A DNA stretch of 64,000 nucleotides, from positions 4,477 to 68,476 of the forward strand of contig JBBRHV010000005.1 of the NCBI GenBank assembly GCA_038222225.1, in the 5' to 3' direction. The DNA comes from JAKLFA01 sp038222225. Lineage in GTDB: Bacteria > Omnitrophota > Gorgyraeia > Zapsychrales > JANLHA01. The notes under the pieces were generated by a model, which made no database searches, was not told where the DNA came from, and saw nothing but the letters and a program-made list of their open reading frames with translations. A program made the translations under genes and the position numbers. Below are positions 49,685 through 58,228 of this stretch, one piece after another (the first letter of the stretch is position 1; each line of letters starts with the position of its first letter).

Positions 49685-50330
49685 AATCGGTACGCGGCCG
49701 AGCCCTTTAGCATTAGCACAGGTGCAGGAGGTTGTCACGCTCATAAGACACAAGGGAGTCGATATGGATGTTGACATCGTTCCTATTGATTCTGACGGAG
49801 ATTTAGACAAAAAGACGCCGTTTATACAAATAGAAGGGACGGATTTTTTTACCCGTAGACTTGAGGAAGCCTTGCGCCGGAATGAGATTGATTTGGCGGT
49901 GCATAGCGCTAAAGATTTAGAAGATGATTTACCGGAAGATTTGACGATCGCGTTGATGACACCGTCCTTGAGTTCTTGTGAGTGTCTGGTTGCTCGAGAG
50001 AAGGGGTATTCTTTGGAGACCTTACCGGAGGCAAGCCGCATTGGAACGAGCAGCCGCAAAAGGCAGAAAGCCCTTTTTCGATACCGGGCAGATTTTGTTG
50101 TCAAAGGCATTCGAGGCAATATAGAGGAACGATTGCAGCAGTTGGATCATGGTGATTATGAGGCTCTTATTATGGCGCATGCGGCTCTGTTACGGCTGGG
50201 GATGGAAGGACGAATCAGTGAGATTATTTCCGGGGACATTATGCCTCCGCATCCTTTGCAGGGCAGGATTGCGGTTCAAGTCTTGAGCGAGAGGGAGGAT
50301 CTTTTGAAATTATTAGGGGAATTGTGCTGA
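49674..50330 (+). CDS. hemC: Hydroxymethylbilane synthase lacking domain 3
   Basis: Polymerises four porphobilinogens to hydroxymethylbilane. From ATG 49674 it is 218 residues (usual 300-315). Domains 1 and 2 are present: RIGTRPSPLALAQ, the catalytic Asp81 in AVHSAKDLEDDLP, GTSSRKRQKALF and IRGNIEERLQQLD. The sequence ends right after HPLQGRIAVQVLSE...GELC, so domain 3 with the Cys that binds the dipyrromethane cofactor is absent. The next gene begins at the stop (TGATG), with no frameshifted remnant. Activity therefore needs another cysteine or partner. Confidence 0.9.
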   Translation: MRFRIGTRPSPLALAQVQEVVTLIRHKGVDMDVDIVPIDSDGDLDKKTPFIQIEGTDFFTRRLEEALRRNEIDLAVHSAKDLEDDLPEDLTIALMTPSLSSCECLVAREKGYSLETLPEASRIGTSSRKRQKALFRYRADFVVKGIRGNIEERLQQLDHGDYEALIMAHAALLRLGMEGRISEIISGDIMPPHPLQGRIAVQVLSEREDLLKLLGELC

Positions 50331-51736
50331 TGAGAACCACTCAGGGAAAAGTATATTTAGTGGGAGCCGGAGCGGCGGGCAGGGACTTGATCACAGTTCG
50401 GGGCCTGGGTATTTTACAGCAGGCGAATGTTGTCATTTATGACTATCTTACGGATAGGGCGCTGTTGGCCGAAATAAAAGAAGGCGCTGAGAGTTTTAAT
50501 TGCCGTGATTTCGGAAAGGATCGAGAAGGAACGTCTAAGGACGCGCAGGATAAGATTAATGGGATGCTGGTTTCCCGGGCAAGGCAGGGAAAGATGGTTG
50601 TCCGACTCAAGAACGGGGATCCGATGATTTTTGGGAGAGCGTCCGAAGAGCTTGAGGCATTGCGAAAAGCCAGAATAGAATTTGAAATCGTTCCTGGAAT
50701 ATCCGCGGCGCAGGCTGCCGCTGCGTATTCTGGGATTCCGCTGACTGACCGCAGCAGCGCCAAGAGCGTTGTTTTTGTGACGGGGCACCAAGCGCAAGGG
50801 GAAACAGCGAATCCAGTTGATTGGAAAAGCATCTCAGCTAACGGCACGATTGTTCTGTATATGGCGGTCAAGACTATCCCGCGCATTGCCGCAACTCTGA
50901 TCCAGGCAGGAAAACCGGCGAATACGCCGGTAGCGGCAATCTCTCATGCCGGCAGGATAGAGCAGACGATCGTGATCAGCCGGCTTAAAGCGATCGCCTC
51001 TGATGTAAAAAAAGGGGGCATTGTTTCTCCGGCAGTTTTTATTATCGGTGATGTGGTTCTCAGAGAAAAAGCGTTCAATTGGTTTAAAAAGAATCAGCGC
51101 ATTTTATATACCGGTACTTCCGGGCACAGAACTTCGTCCCGGGGAACGGTTTTTCAGCAAGCGTTGATCCAAATTAAACCGATCAAAGATTATACGCATT
51201 TCGATAAACACCTTTGCGGTATTGATTCTTTTGATTGGGTTATTTTTACGAGCCGCCACAGCGTTCAGTATTTTTTTGAACGGCTTGCTAAAGTTGGGCG
51301 TGATTCACGGGCATTGCATGGCGTTGGAGTTGCCGCGATCGGGACAATGACCGCGAAACGTCTTTTAGATTTTGGGATCACGGCGGATTTGATTTCCCGT
51401 CAGGAATCTTCCCGGGGGCTATTGGCCGCGCTTAAACGGAGCAAGATTGAAGGAAAAAGAATTTTTTTTCCCCGATCTAATATCGCGGACAAAGAACTTC
51501 CTTTGCAGATCCGGGAGCTGGGCGCAAAAGTCGTTACGAGCGCGGCGTATCGCAATGTTTCTCCGGAAGGTCTTCCGAATTGGGAAGCGGGCTTTTTTGA
51601 TGAGATTGTGTTTACAAGCCCTTCGGGAGTGCGCAATTTTATCAAACGGTATGGCCACCCCCCTCGAAAAGTAAAGATCAGATGTATCGGAGGCGTCACA
51701 CGGGCGCAGGCCAAACAATCAAGAGTGATTGCGTGA
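50330..51736 (+). CDS. cobA-hemD: Uroporphyrinogen-III C-methyltransferase / uroporphyrinogen-III synthase fusion
   Basis: Bifunctional enzyme: closes and inverts hydroxymethylbilane to uroporphyrinogen III (HemD) and methylates it to precorrin-2 (CobA). From ATG 50330 it is 468 residues. The CobA half (1-245) has VYLVGAGAAGRDLITVRGL, RLKNGDPMIFGRASEEL and VPGISAAQAAAAYSGIPLTDR. The HemD half follows (ILYTGTSG, VIFTSRHSVQYFF, IFFPRSNIA, IVFTSPSGVRNF) and ends soon after CIGGVTRAQA, short of the usual final helix. hemB starts at the stop codon (TGATG). Confidence 0.92.
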   Translation: MRTTQGKVYLVGAGAAGRDLITVRGLGILQQANVVIYDYLTDRALLAEIKEGAESFNCRDFGKDREGTSKDAQDKINGMLVSRARQGKMVVRLKNGDPMIFGRASEELEALRKARIEFEIVPGISAAQAAAAYSGIPLTDRSSAKSVVFVTGHQAQGETANPVDWKSISANGTIVLYMAVKTIPRIAATLIQAGKPANTPVAAISHAGRIEQTIVISRLKAIASDVKKGGIVSPAVFIIGDVVLREKAFNWFKKNQRILYTGTSGHRTSSRGTVFQQALIQIKPIKDYTHFDKHLCGIDSFDWVIFTSRHSVQYFFERLAKVGRDSRALHGVGVAAIGTMTAKRLLDFGITADLISRQESSRGLLAALKRSKIEGKRIFFPRSNIADKELPLQIRELGAKVVTSAAYRNVSPEGLPNWEAGFFDEIVFTSPSGVRNFIKRYGHPPRKVKIRCIGGVTRAQAKQSRVIA

Positions 51737-52728
51737 TGGTTCAAAACAAAAAGAAAACTCATTGGACTCAATGGAAGAGCAAGCTCATTGAGGATCCGGT
51801 ATTGCCTTATTTTGTTATTGAGGGCAAGAGTACTGTTCAGCCGATCAAAAGCATGCCCGGAGTGAACAGGTTTTCTGTTGATGAGCTTGTGAAAGATGTT
51901 GATTCTGCCAGACAACTCGGAATAAAAACAATCTTGCTGTTCGGTGTTGTATCCAATAGAAAAAAAGATGATTTAGGAGGCAATGCTTTTTGTCCGGATG
52001 ATCTTATTTCAAGGGCTGTGAAGGAGATAAAGGATAAAATTAGAGGGGTAACGGTGATAACAGATGTCTGTCTTTGCGCATACACCACGCATGGGCATTG
52101 CGGGATCTTAACGGGACATGAAGGGGCAATAGATAGACGTAAGACGCTTAAGGCGCTTTCGGAGATGGCCCTTCGGCATGCTGAGGCCGGGGCCGATTGG
52201 GTGGCTCCTTCTGCGATGGCAAAAGGTCAGGTGGCGGCTATCCGACAGAAACTTGATTCCAACGGATTTCATCGGGTCAACATACTTGGCTATTCGGCAA
52301 AATTCGCCTCTGTGTTTTATGGGCCGTTTCGGGAAGCGGCGAAGTCAGCGCCGGCCTTTGGAGACCGTCGGGAATATCAGTTTGCTTCGGCAGACAGCGC
52401 CCGCGCGTTGCGTAGAATTGCCGCAGACATAAGGGAGGGGGCGGATATGGTGATGGTGAAGCCGGCCCTTGCGTATCTCGATGTGATTCGCCAAGCAAAA
52501 GAAAAATTTCGTGTTCCGGTGGCGGCGTATAATGTGAGCGGGGAATACGCGCTGATGAAGCTCGGCGCAAAAAAAGGATATTGGGATGAACAGGCTGCTC
52601 TTGCTGAGATCATGACTTCGATCCGACGCGCCGGAGCGGATGTGATCATCTCGTATCATGCCAAGGACATTGTTCGGCGGAAAAACGCAGAGAAAAAAAC
52701 TCTAAAAAGTTTTAATGGGGGAGAGTAG
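51736..52728 (+). CDS. hemB: Delta-aminolevulinic acid dehydratase (porphobilinogen synthase)
   Basis: Condenses two 5-aminolevulinates to porphobilinogen. From ATG 51736 it is 330 residues. Two active-site lysines are in APSAMAKGQV (family usually S.MMDG.V, a notable variation) and MVKPALAYLDV. DVCLCAYTTHGHCGI carries the three-Cys zinc site of the zinc-dependent enzyme class, and YNVSGEYALMK is a family hallmark. The start ATG overlaps the cobA-hemD stop. An earlier in-frame ATG (51682) lies inside hemD and is rejected. Confidence 0.93.
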   Translation: MVQNKKKTHWTQWKSKLIEDPVLPYFVIEGKSTVQPIKSMPGVNRFSVDELVKDVDSARQLGIKTILLFGVVSNRKKDDLGGNAFCPDDLISRAVKEIKDKIRGVTVITDVCLCAYTTHGHCGILTGHEGAIDRRKTLKALSEMALRHAEAGADWVAPSAMAKGQVAAIRQKLDSNGFHRVNILGYSAKFASVFYGPFREAAKSAPAFGDRREYQFASADSARALRRIAADIREGADMVMVKPALAYLDVIRQAKEKFRVPVAAYNVSGEYALMKLGAKKGYWDEQAALAEIMTSIRRAGADVIISYHAKDIVRRKNAEKKTLKSFNGGE

Positions 52729-52731
52729 AGA

Positions 52732-54417
52732 ATGAAAGCCAAAGAAGATTTGACGCAGGTTGAAAAAGATAAGATCGAAATTGGGTTTGATGCTGATTTT
52801 AAGGAGATTGCCAAACGTTCGCTGGAGTCTATTCCACCAAATGAAGTGGCACTGTGGAAATGGGCCGGGGTTTATCAGCAGCTGCAAAAAGGGTTTTTTA
52901 TGATCCGCCTGCGGATCCCGGGAGGCCTTATGACCAGCGAACAACTTGAGCGGGCCGCTGATCTGTCTTCGGAGCTGGCTCAGGACCAGCTGTGCATTAC
53001 AACACGGCAGTGTTTGCAATTTCATTGGATCCGCAAGGAAGATATTCATAAAATTTTGGAAGGAATGAAAGAAGTCGGGATCCTGACAAAAAATGCCTGC
53101 GGAGATGTGACCCGAAATGTGGTGACTTGTCCGCTTCCCGGTGTTTGTCCGCATGAGGAAGGGGACACGTTGAATATGCTGCAGCTGATCGCTGATGATC
53201 CGGAGATGTTGGATCAGCAGCGGAATTTGCCACGCAAGCATAAAATCAGCGTGGCAGGTTGCGGACGTGCCTGCGGGCAGACGCTGATGAACTGTCAGGG
53301 ATGGCATCCGATTCATCGAGAAGGCCGAACGGGATGGAGGTTTTACGCGGGCGGAGGTTTGGGGGCTAAGCCGTATTTGGGAAAATTAATTTTTGATTGG
53401 GTTCCGGAAGATCTTGTGGTGGATGTCGCGCGTGCTGTGACAGAAGTATTCCGCCGTTTGGGGAATCGTAAGGTCAGGGCTTTAGCGAGGCTGAAGATCG
53501 TTGTGGATCGTCTCGGGGTCAAGGGTTTTGCCCAGGAAGTTCTTCAGGAATTAAGCGATCGTAAGGTATCCGGCATCGCAGGAATCGTTGTTGCGGAGTC
53601 TTCCGCGGAAATAGAAGAGAGCTTTCTTCAGGGGCAAGCGGTTATCCCTCAGCGGCAGACGGGCCTTTATGCGGTCCGCGCGATGATTCAGCGCAGTGAA
53701 TTAACAAGTCAGGAAGCGCGGAGGTTTGCACAGTGGGCGCAGGGGTACGGAGACGGAACAGTTGTTTTTACACACCGGCAGAATTTGGTATTTCGCTCGG
53801 TTGCGTTCAATAAGACCGAAGAACTGTTGGGGTTGCTGAAAAATGCGGGGTATCGTATTGAGGGGTTTGAACACTTACCGGATATGGTTGCCTGCGTAGG
53901 AACAACGGTGTGTAACCTGGCGGTGTCGGATACGCCCAACACGTATCGGAGCATGATGGAGAAACTCACATCGGACGCGGATTGGTGGAAAAATATCGGG
54001 CCTTTAAGGATTAACATGAATGGTTGTCCTAATTCGTGCGGGCAGCATGCGGTTGCGGATATCGGATTGCGCGGGCTGCGCAAAAGGACTGAACAGGGAT
54101 CGGAGGAAGGATATAGTATTTTTGTCGGCGGCTCCTTGTCCGGCGCCGGGCATCTCGGGGAATACGTGTGTGATGCAACGGCTTCCCAGGTAATTGCGAC
54201 CGTTAAGAAGATTTTGACAGTCTATCTTCAGAAGCGCTTGTCGCCGGAGGAATATTTTGGTGTTTTTTCTCGACGGGTAACCGGAGCCGGAATGAAAGAC
54301 ATGCTGGGAAGCAGAGAAGTCGAATCTGATTTTGTGCAGGAAAGAAATCAGAAGTATCAGGCTGTTTTTCAAGCAACAATTGATTCGACCCGAGAACAAA
54401 AAAGAGATAAATCATGA
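52732..54417 (+). CDS. Siroheme-dependent sulfite (or nitrite) reductase
   Basis: Six-electron reduction of sulfite to sulfide, expected here as the last step of sulfate assimilation. The 561 residues show the two-fold repeated ferredoxin-like and siroheme folds. Coupled siroheme-[4Fe-4S] ligands are Cys388 and Cys394 (ACVGTTVC) and Cys432 and Cys436 (NGCPNSCGQH). TRQCLQFHWI and GDVTRNVVTCPLPG match the ferredoxin-type family. Nitrite reductases share all these motifs; the cys operon context favours sulfite. It overlaps the next gene by four bases. Confidence 0.92.
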   Translation: MKAKEDLTQVEKDKIEIGFDADFKEIAKRSLESIPPNEVALWKWAGVYQQLQKGFFMIRLRIPGGLMTSEQLERAADLSSELAQDQLCITTRQCLQFHWIRKEDIHKILEGMKEVGILTKNACGDVTRNVVTCPLPGVCPHEEGDTLNMLQLIADDPEMLDQQRNLPRKHKISVAGCGRACGQTLMNCQGWHPIHREGRTGWRFYAGGGLGAKPYLGKLIFDWVPEDLVVDVARAVTEVFRRLGNRKVRALARLKIVVDRLGVKGFAQEVLQELSDRKVSGIAGIVVAESSAEIEESFLQGQAVIPQRQTGLYAVRAMIQRSELTSQEARRFAQWAQGYGDGTVVFTHRQNLVFRSVAFNKTEELLGLLKNAGYRIEGFEHLPDMVACVGTTVCNLAVSDTPNTYRSMMEKLTSDADWWKNIGPLRINMNGCPNSCGQHAVADIGLRGLRKRTEQGSEEGYSIFVGGSLSGAGHLGEYVCDATASQVIATVKKILTVYLQKRLSPEEYFGVFSRRVTGAGMKDMLGSREVESDFVQERNQKYQAVFQATIDSTREQKRDKS

Positions 54418-56771
54418 AGCCAGAAAAAATATTTGAGGCCCGGAGGTGTTTAGAACAGGGAAAAAATGACGAGGCCATTGATCTCTTGAGGTCAGAAGAA
54501 GCGCCGCATCATGCTGAGGCTTGTGTATTGTTAGCCCGGGCGTATTATCAGCGCGGGGATACACGAGGCGATATTTATAGCAGTCATTTTTTTGCCCAGC
54601 GGGCTTTGTCCCTTGGGTTGCAAACAGATGAAGTGTTGGCAATGTACGCGGTGACCTCTTTTCAGAAAGAACAGTATACAGAGGCTGTTTTTGCGTTTGA
54701 ACAGTTTGTGACCGCTGATTCGCCAGCCGGGACGATGTTGTTGTTTGGGTTGGCCCTGGTTTACAGCGGCAGGGAAATGGAAGGAAAACTTTGGATCGAG
54801 AAGGCTAGCCAAAAAGATCCAGCCTGTCAGGAGAAGGCGAAGGAGGGGGTTCTTTTTTCTCAGAAAGAAAAGACATTAAAGATATCGTCGACCGGGAACA
54901 TGTATGAATCCCGTTTGGAGCAGCTAAAGTTTTCCGAGCAAGCAGAAATCCCAGCCCTTTATGAGCATCAGCCGTTGTCGATGCTGCGCGGTCAGGGAGA
55001 GTCGCTAAAAGATTTTGATTGGATGGACAAGAATGTTCCCTGTCAGAAGGCCTGTCCGGCGGGAACAGATATTCCGGAATACTTGAACGCGATTTTTTTA
55101 AAAGAATATGACAGGGCTTACCGGATCAATCTGTGGGACAATGTTTTTCCCGGGGTTTTAGGACGTGTTTGTGCCCGGCCGTGTGAGGAAAAATGCCGCC
55201 ATGGCTGGCCGGGGCTTGGACAGCCGGTTGCGATTTGTTGGAGTAAGCGGGCCGCGGCAGATCACAGGTCAAGTGAGACCGGACGGCTTAAAGCTCTTTT
55301 TTCTTCCAGTGGCAAGAGCGTTGCAGTCATTGGCGCTGGTGTGGCGGGCTTGGCAGCCGCCAGGCAGCTGGCCCTGTGTGGACATGCTGTCACTGTGTAT
55401 GAAAAACATAAGATTCCGGGTGGGATGATGAATCAAGGAATTCCGGAGTTTCGTTTGCCTCGGGAGGTTATCCAAAGGGAAATAGAACAGGTTCTGGCTT
55501 GCGGGGTTCGTTTAGAATGCGGCAAGGACATTGGCAAAGATATTTTGTTTGAAGATTTTGTAAAATCTCATGAGGCGGTAATTGTGGCAGCCGGAACATT
55601 GCGCCCTAATAAGCTTGAGCTTCCCGGCGCTGAGATTTCCGGAATTTATCATGGGCTGGAATTTTTGTTAAGCGTTAATGAGTATGGGCGGCGGGATATC
55701 GGGAAGAATGTCATTGTTATCGGAGGAGGCTTTACCGCGATGGATTGCGCCCGTACCGCTTGGCGGTTGGGGGCTAAAAGCGTCCGTGTTCTTTATCGCC
55801 GCTCAGTTGAGGAGATGCTGATTACGCCCGGCGAACTGGAGGAGTTGAGCCAGGAGGGTATACCTATGGAATTTTTAATAGGCCCTGTGGCATACCTTGG
55901 CCAGGCAGGTCAAGGCTTGAGTGCGGTACGTTTTATCCGTAATGAACTGGGGGCGCCAGATCAAAGCGGACGACGGCGACCGGTGCCGATTCAAGGAAGC
56001 GAATTTAACGTTGAGGCTGATATGGTTCTTTTAGCTACCGGGCAATTTGCTGACACGTCTTGGATAGGAGGGCCGTTGAGCGATAAAATTTGCGATAGCT
56101 CGGGAAGGGTCTTGGGCACAGGGGGATGCCGGACAAATATCGAGAATGTTTTTCTGGCCGGGGATTTCGCGCAGGGAGCGTCATCTTTGATTAGCGCAAT
56201 TGCTCATGCCAAACAAACGGCACGTGAGGTTGACCGATTTTTGACCGGCAAAGAGCGGTTTAAGGATGTTGTGCGTGTTCAGGACGCACAGACCACCGGA
56301 CGGATCCGCGAAATGGATGCTGTTCCCCGGGTTGATATGCCGGTCATCACAACGGATCAAAGAGACCTGCGGGCTGAAGTCGAAAAAGGATTAGATCCGG
56401 CTTTAGCCATCGACGAAACTCAGCGCTGCTATCTTTGTCATTACAAATTTGAGATTGATCAGGATAAGTGCATTTATTGCGATTGGTGTATTAAAGCTAA
56501 GCCGCGGCCTAATTGTATCCTGAAGGTTAAAGAAATTATCCGTGACGAAGAAGGGCGGACCAAAGATTTTGTATTTGCCAAGAGCAGCGAAGAAACTAAG
56601 TTTATTTATATTAATCAGGAAGATTGTATCCGTTGTCATGCCTGTGTTTTGGCTTGTCCGGTGGGGTGTATTCATGTTCAGAAGGTGTCCCTGCAGACAA
56701 AAGTTTGTGATGGTTCACAAAAAGGAAAGAGCGCTGGATCGAATTCTTGTGGTTCTTGCGGGTCTCGATAA
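54414..56771 (+). CDS. TPR - GltD-like NAD(P)H oxidoreductase - 2x[4Fe-4S] ferredoxin fusion
   Basis: A 785-residue protein of unusual layout. Residues 1-150 are helical and TPR-like (EARRCLEQGKNDEAIDLL; ARAYYQRGD). About 205-285 is the Fe-S domain of glutamate-synthase small subunits (Cys210, 214, 253, 257, 261). Two Rossmann sites follow, VAVIGAGVAGLAAARQ (FAD, from 303) and VIVIGGGFTAMDCART (NAD(P)H). The end has a two-cluster ferredoxin (CIYCDWC; CIRCHACVLACPVGC) and a tail with CGSCGSR. It overlaps the sulfite reductase gene, so NAD(P)H-to-sulfite-reductase electron transfer is the likely role. Confidence 0.88.
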   Translation: MKPEKIFEARRCLEQGKNDEAIDLLRSEEAPHHAEACVLLARAYYQRGDTRGDIYSSHFFAQRALSLGLQTDEVLAMYAVTSFQKEQYTEAVFAFEQFVTADSPAGTMLLFGLALVYSGREMEGKLWIEKASQKDPACQEKAKEGVLFSQKEKTLKISSTGNMYESRLEQLKFSEQAEIPALYEHQPLSMLRGQGESLKDFDWMDKNVPCQKACPAGTDIPEYLNAIFLKEYDRAYRINLWDNVFPGVLGRVCARPCEEKCRHGWPGLGQPVAICWSKRAAADHRSSETGRLKALFSSSGKSVAVIGAGVAGLAAARQLALCGHAVTVYEKHKIPGGMMNQGIPEFRLPREVIQREIEQVLACGVRLECGKDIGKDILFEDFVKSHEAVIVAAGTLRPNKLELPGAEISGIYHGLEFLLSVNEYGRRDIGKNVIVIGGGFTAMDCARTAWRLGAKSVRVLYRRSVEEMLITPGELEELSQEGIPMEFLIGPVAYLGQAGQGLSAVRFIRNELGAPDQSGRRRPVPIQGSEFNVEADMVLLATGQFADTSWIGGPLSDKICDSSGRVLGTGGCRTNIENVFLAGDFAQGASSLISAIAHAKQTAREVDRFLTGKERFKDVVRVQDAQTTGRIREMDAVPRVDMPVITTDQRDLRAEVEKGLDPALAIDETQRCYLCHYKFEIDQDKCIYCDWCIKAKPRPNCILKVKEIIRDEEGRTKDFVFAKSSEETKFIYINQEDCIRCHACVLACPVGCIHVQKVSLQTKVCDGSQKGKSAGSNSCGSCGSR

Positions 56772-56804
56772 AGAGTCGGCGGAACATTGAGGAAATCAAT
56801 AGTT

Positions 56805-58061
56805 ATGGGGTTGTCAAGCAAAGTGAACAACAAGAAATTATTACGCTCAGCCCGCGCGTGTTTGGTCGGAGGGGTCAACAGCCCTGTTCGCAGTTTTTCC
56901 GCGGTTGGGCAGGATTCGTTTATCATCAAAAAGGGGCGAGGGCCATATCTGTATGATCATGATGGAAAACGCTATATCGATTACGTGCTGTCGTGGGGTG
57001 CGGCGATTTTTGGCCATGCGCATTCTCCGATTGTTAAGGCTGTTCAGGATAGTGCTCGCAATGGAACGCATTTTGGAGTTACAACTTGCGTAGAGATCGA
57101 ATTAGCCCAAATGATTCAGGGGGCGATCTCTTTTGTTGAAAAGGTCCGTTTTGTGAATTCAGGGACCGAGGCGGTCATGGGTGCGGTGCGGCTGGCCAGG
57201 GGGTTTACCGGCAGAGACATTATTCTGAAATTTGAACATTCGTATCATGGTCATGCTGATTATCTGTTGGCAAAGGCAGGATCAGGATTAGCAACACTTG
57301 GGATTCCGGCTAGTAAGGGGGTGCCTAAAGATTTCACCCGAAAAACATTGATTGCCCCTGCCGGAGATTGGGAGGCCGTGGAAAGAATCTTTCAACGGCA
57401 TGGCAAGCAGATTGCCGCTGTGCTGGTGGAGCCCGTTGGAGGGAATTACGGCGTGACCCCTCCGGATCAGGAGTTTTTACAAAAATTGCGCCGGATAACA
57501 CAGCGGAATGGAGCCCTGCTAATCTTTGATGAAGTGATTACAGGGTTTCGTTTTCATTATGGCGCGGCAGCGGATCTTTTTGGCGTTACGCCTGATTTGA
57601 TCACGTTAGGAAAGATTATTGGAGGAGGGCTTCCGGTCGGGGCGTTTGCCGGCCCGGAAAAAATTATGCGGCACTTGGCTCCGTTAGGGCAGGTTTATCA
57701 GGCGTCAACCTTTGCCGGGAATCCGATTGTCATGGCAGCAGGGAAAGCAACGCTGAGGGCTCTTAAGGAGAAGAAAAAGGAGTATTCCCGGCTCAGTCGG
57801 TATGGAAATGTATTGGCCTCGACATTGAAAGAATCGCTTTCAAGAAGAAAGATGAATGTTTCTGTTGTTCAGCATCATTCGATGCTGAGCGTCAGATTTC
57901 TTGACGGCAGGGTATTTAGAAAGTTCTACCAGGGCATGTTTCAGCAAGGGATCTTTCTGGCCCCGTCTGAATTTGAAGTGAATTTTATTTCATTTGCCCA
58001 TCAGGAGAAAGATATTCATCGCACGCAATCTGCGATGGAGCGCTCGATCGCTGCGCTTTAA
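56805..58061 (+). CDS. hemL: Glutamate-1-semialdehyde 2,1-aminomutase
   Basis: PLP enzyme converting glutamate semialdehyde to 5-aminolevulinate, the step between HemA and HemB. From ATG 56805 it is 418 residues. VGGVNSPVRSF, RFVNSGTEAVMGAVRLAR, HSYHGHAD, LIFDEVITGFRF and the PLP lysine site TLGKIIGGGLPVGAF are all characteristic. A TTG at 56787 is an alternative start. With this gene the operon holds every step from glutamyl-tRNA to precorrin-2 and, with Met8, sirohydrochlorin. Confidence 0.95.
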   Translation: MGLSSKVNNKKLLRSARACLVGGVNSPVRSFSAVGQDSFIIKKGRGPYLYDHDGKRYIDYVLSWGAAIFGHAHSPIVKAVQDSARNGTHFGVTTCVEIELAQMIQGAISFVEKVRFVNSGTEAVMGAVRLARGFTGRDIILKFEHSYHGHADYLLAKAGSGLATLGIPASKGVPKDFTRKTLIAPAGDWEAVERIFQRHGKQIAAVLVEPVGGNYGVTPPDQEFLQKLRRITQRNGALLIFDEVITGFRFHYGAAADLFGVTPDLITLGKIIGGGLPVGAFAGPEKIMRHLAPLGQVYQASTFAGNPIVMAAGKATLRALKEKKKEYSRLSRYGNVLASTLKESLSRRKMNVSVVQHHSMLSVRFLDGRVFRKFYQGMFQQGIFLAPSEFEVNFISFAHQEKDIHRTQSAMERSIAAL

Positions 58062-58228
58062 GGAGGCATGGATGGAAAAGAAGCGCGTGGATGACGCTGT
58101 TTTTAAGAAGAGAGGTTTTTAAGGAACAAGCAGGAGGAAGATTACGGCGCTTGTAAACGTCGATAGAAAAAACGTAAATTTTTTACATGTTAATTGCAAG
58201 TGAAGTTCGATAAGAAAAGGAGGAAGAA
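58062..58228 (+). other. Spacer between hemL and the beta-barrel gene
   Basis: Holds a 16-codon open frame (58072-58122, MEKKRVDDAVFKKRGF) preceded by AAGGAGG, too short to call. The rest is AT-rich with no clear promoter or terminator. AGGAGG just before 58229 is the ribosome binding site of the next gene. Confidence 0.4.

Noticed and set aside
44765..54417. Dissimilatory sulfate respiration
   Set aside because: The genes are assimilatory types (CysDN, CysH-like APS reductase, monomeric siroheme reductase); no Sat, AprAB, QmoABC or DsrAB features are seen.
52732..54417. Nitrite reductase as the first choice
   Set aside because: Motifs are shared with sulfite reductase, but the operon is for sulfur and siroheme and holds no nitrate genes.
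58072..58122. 16-codon frame with AAGGAGG after hemL
   Set aside because: Too short and without conservation evidence; left as a note in the spacer entry.
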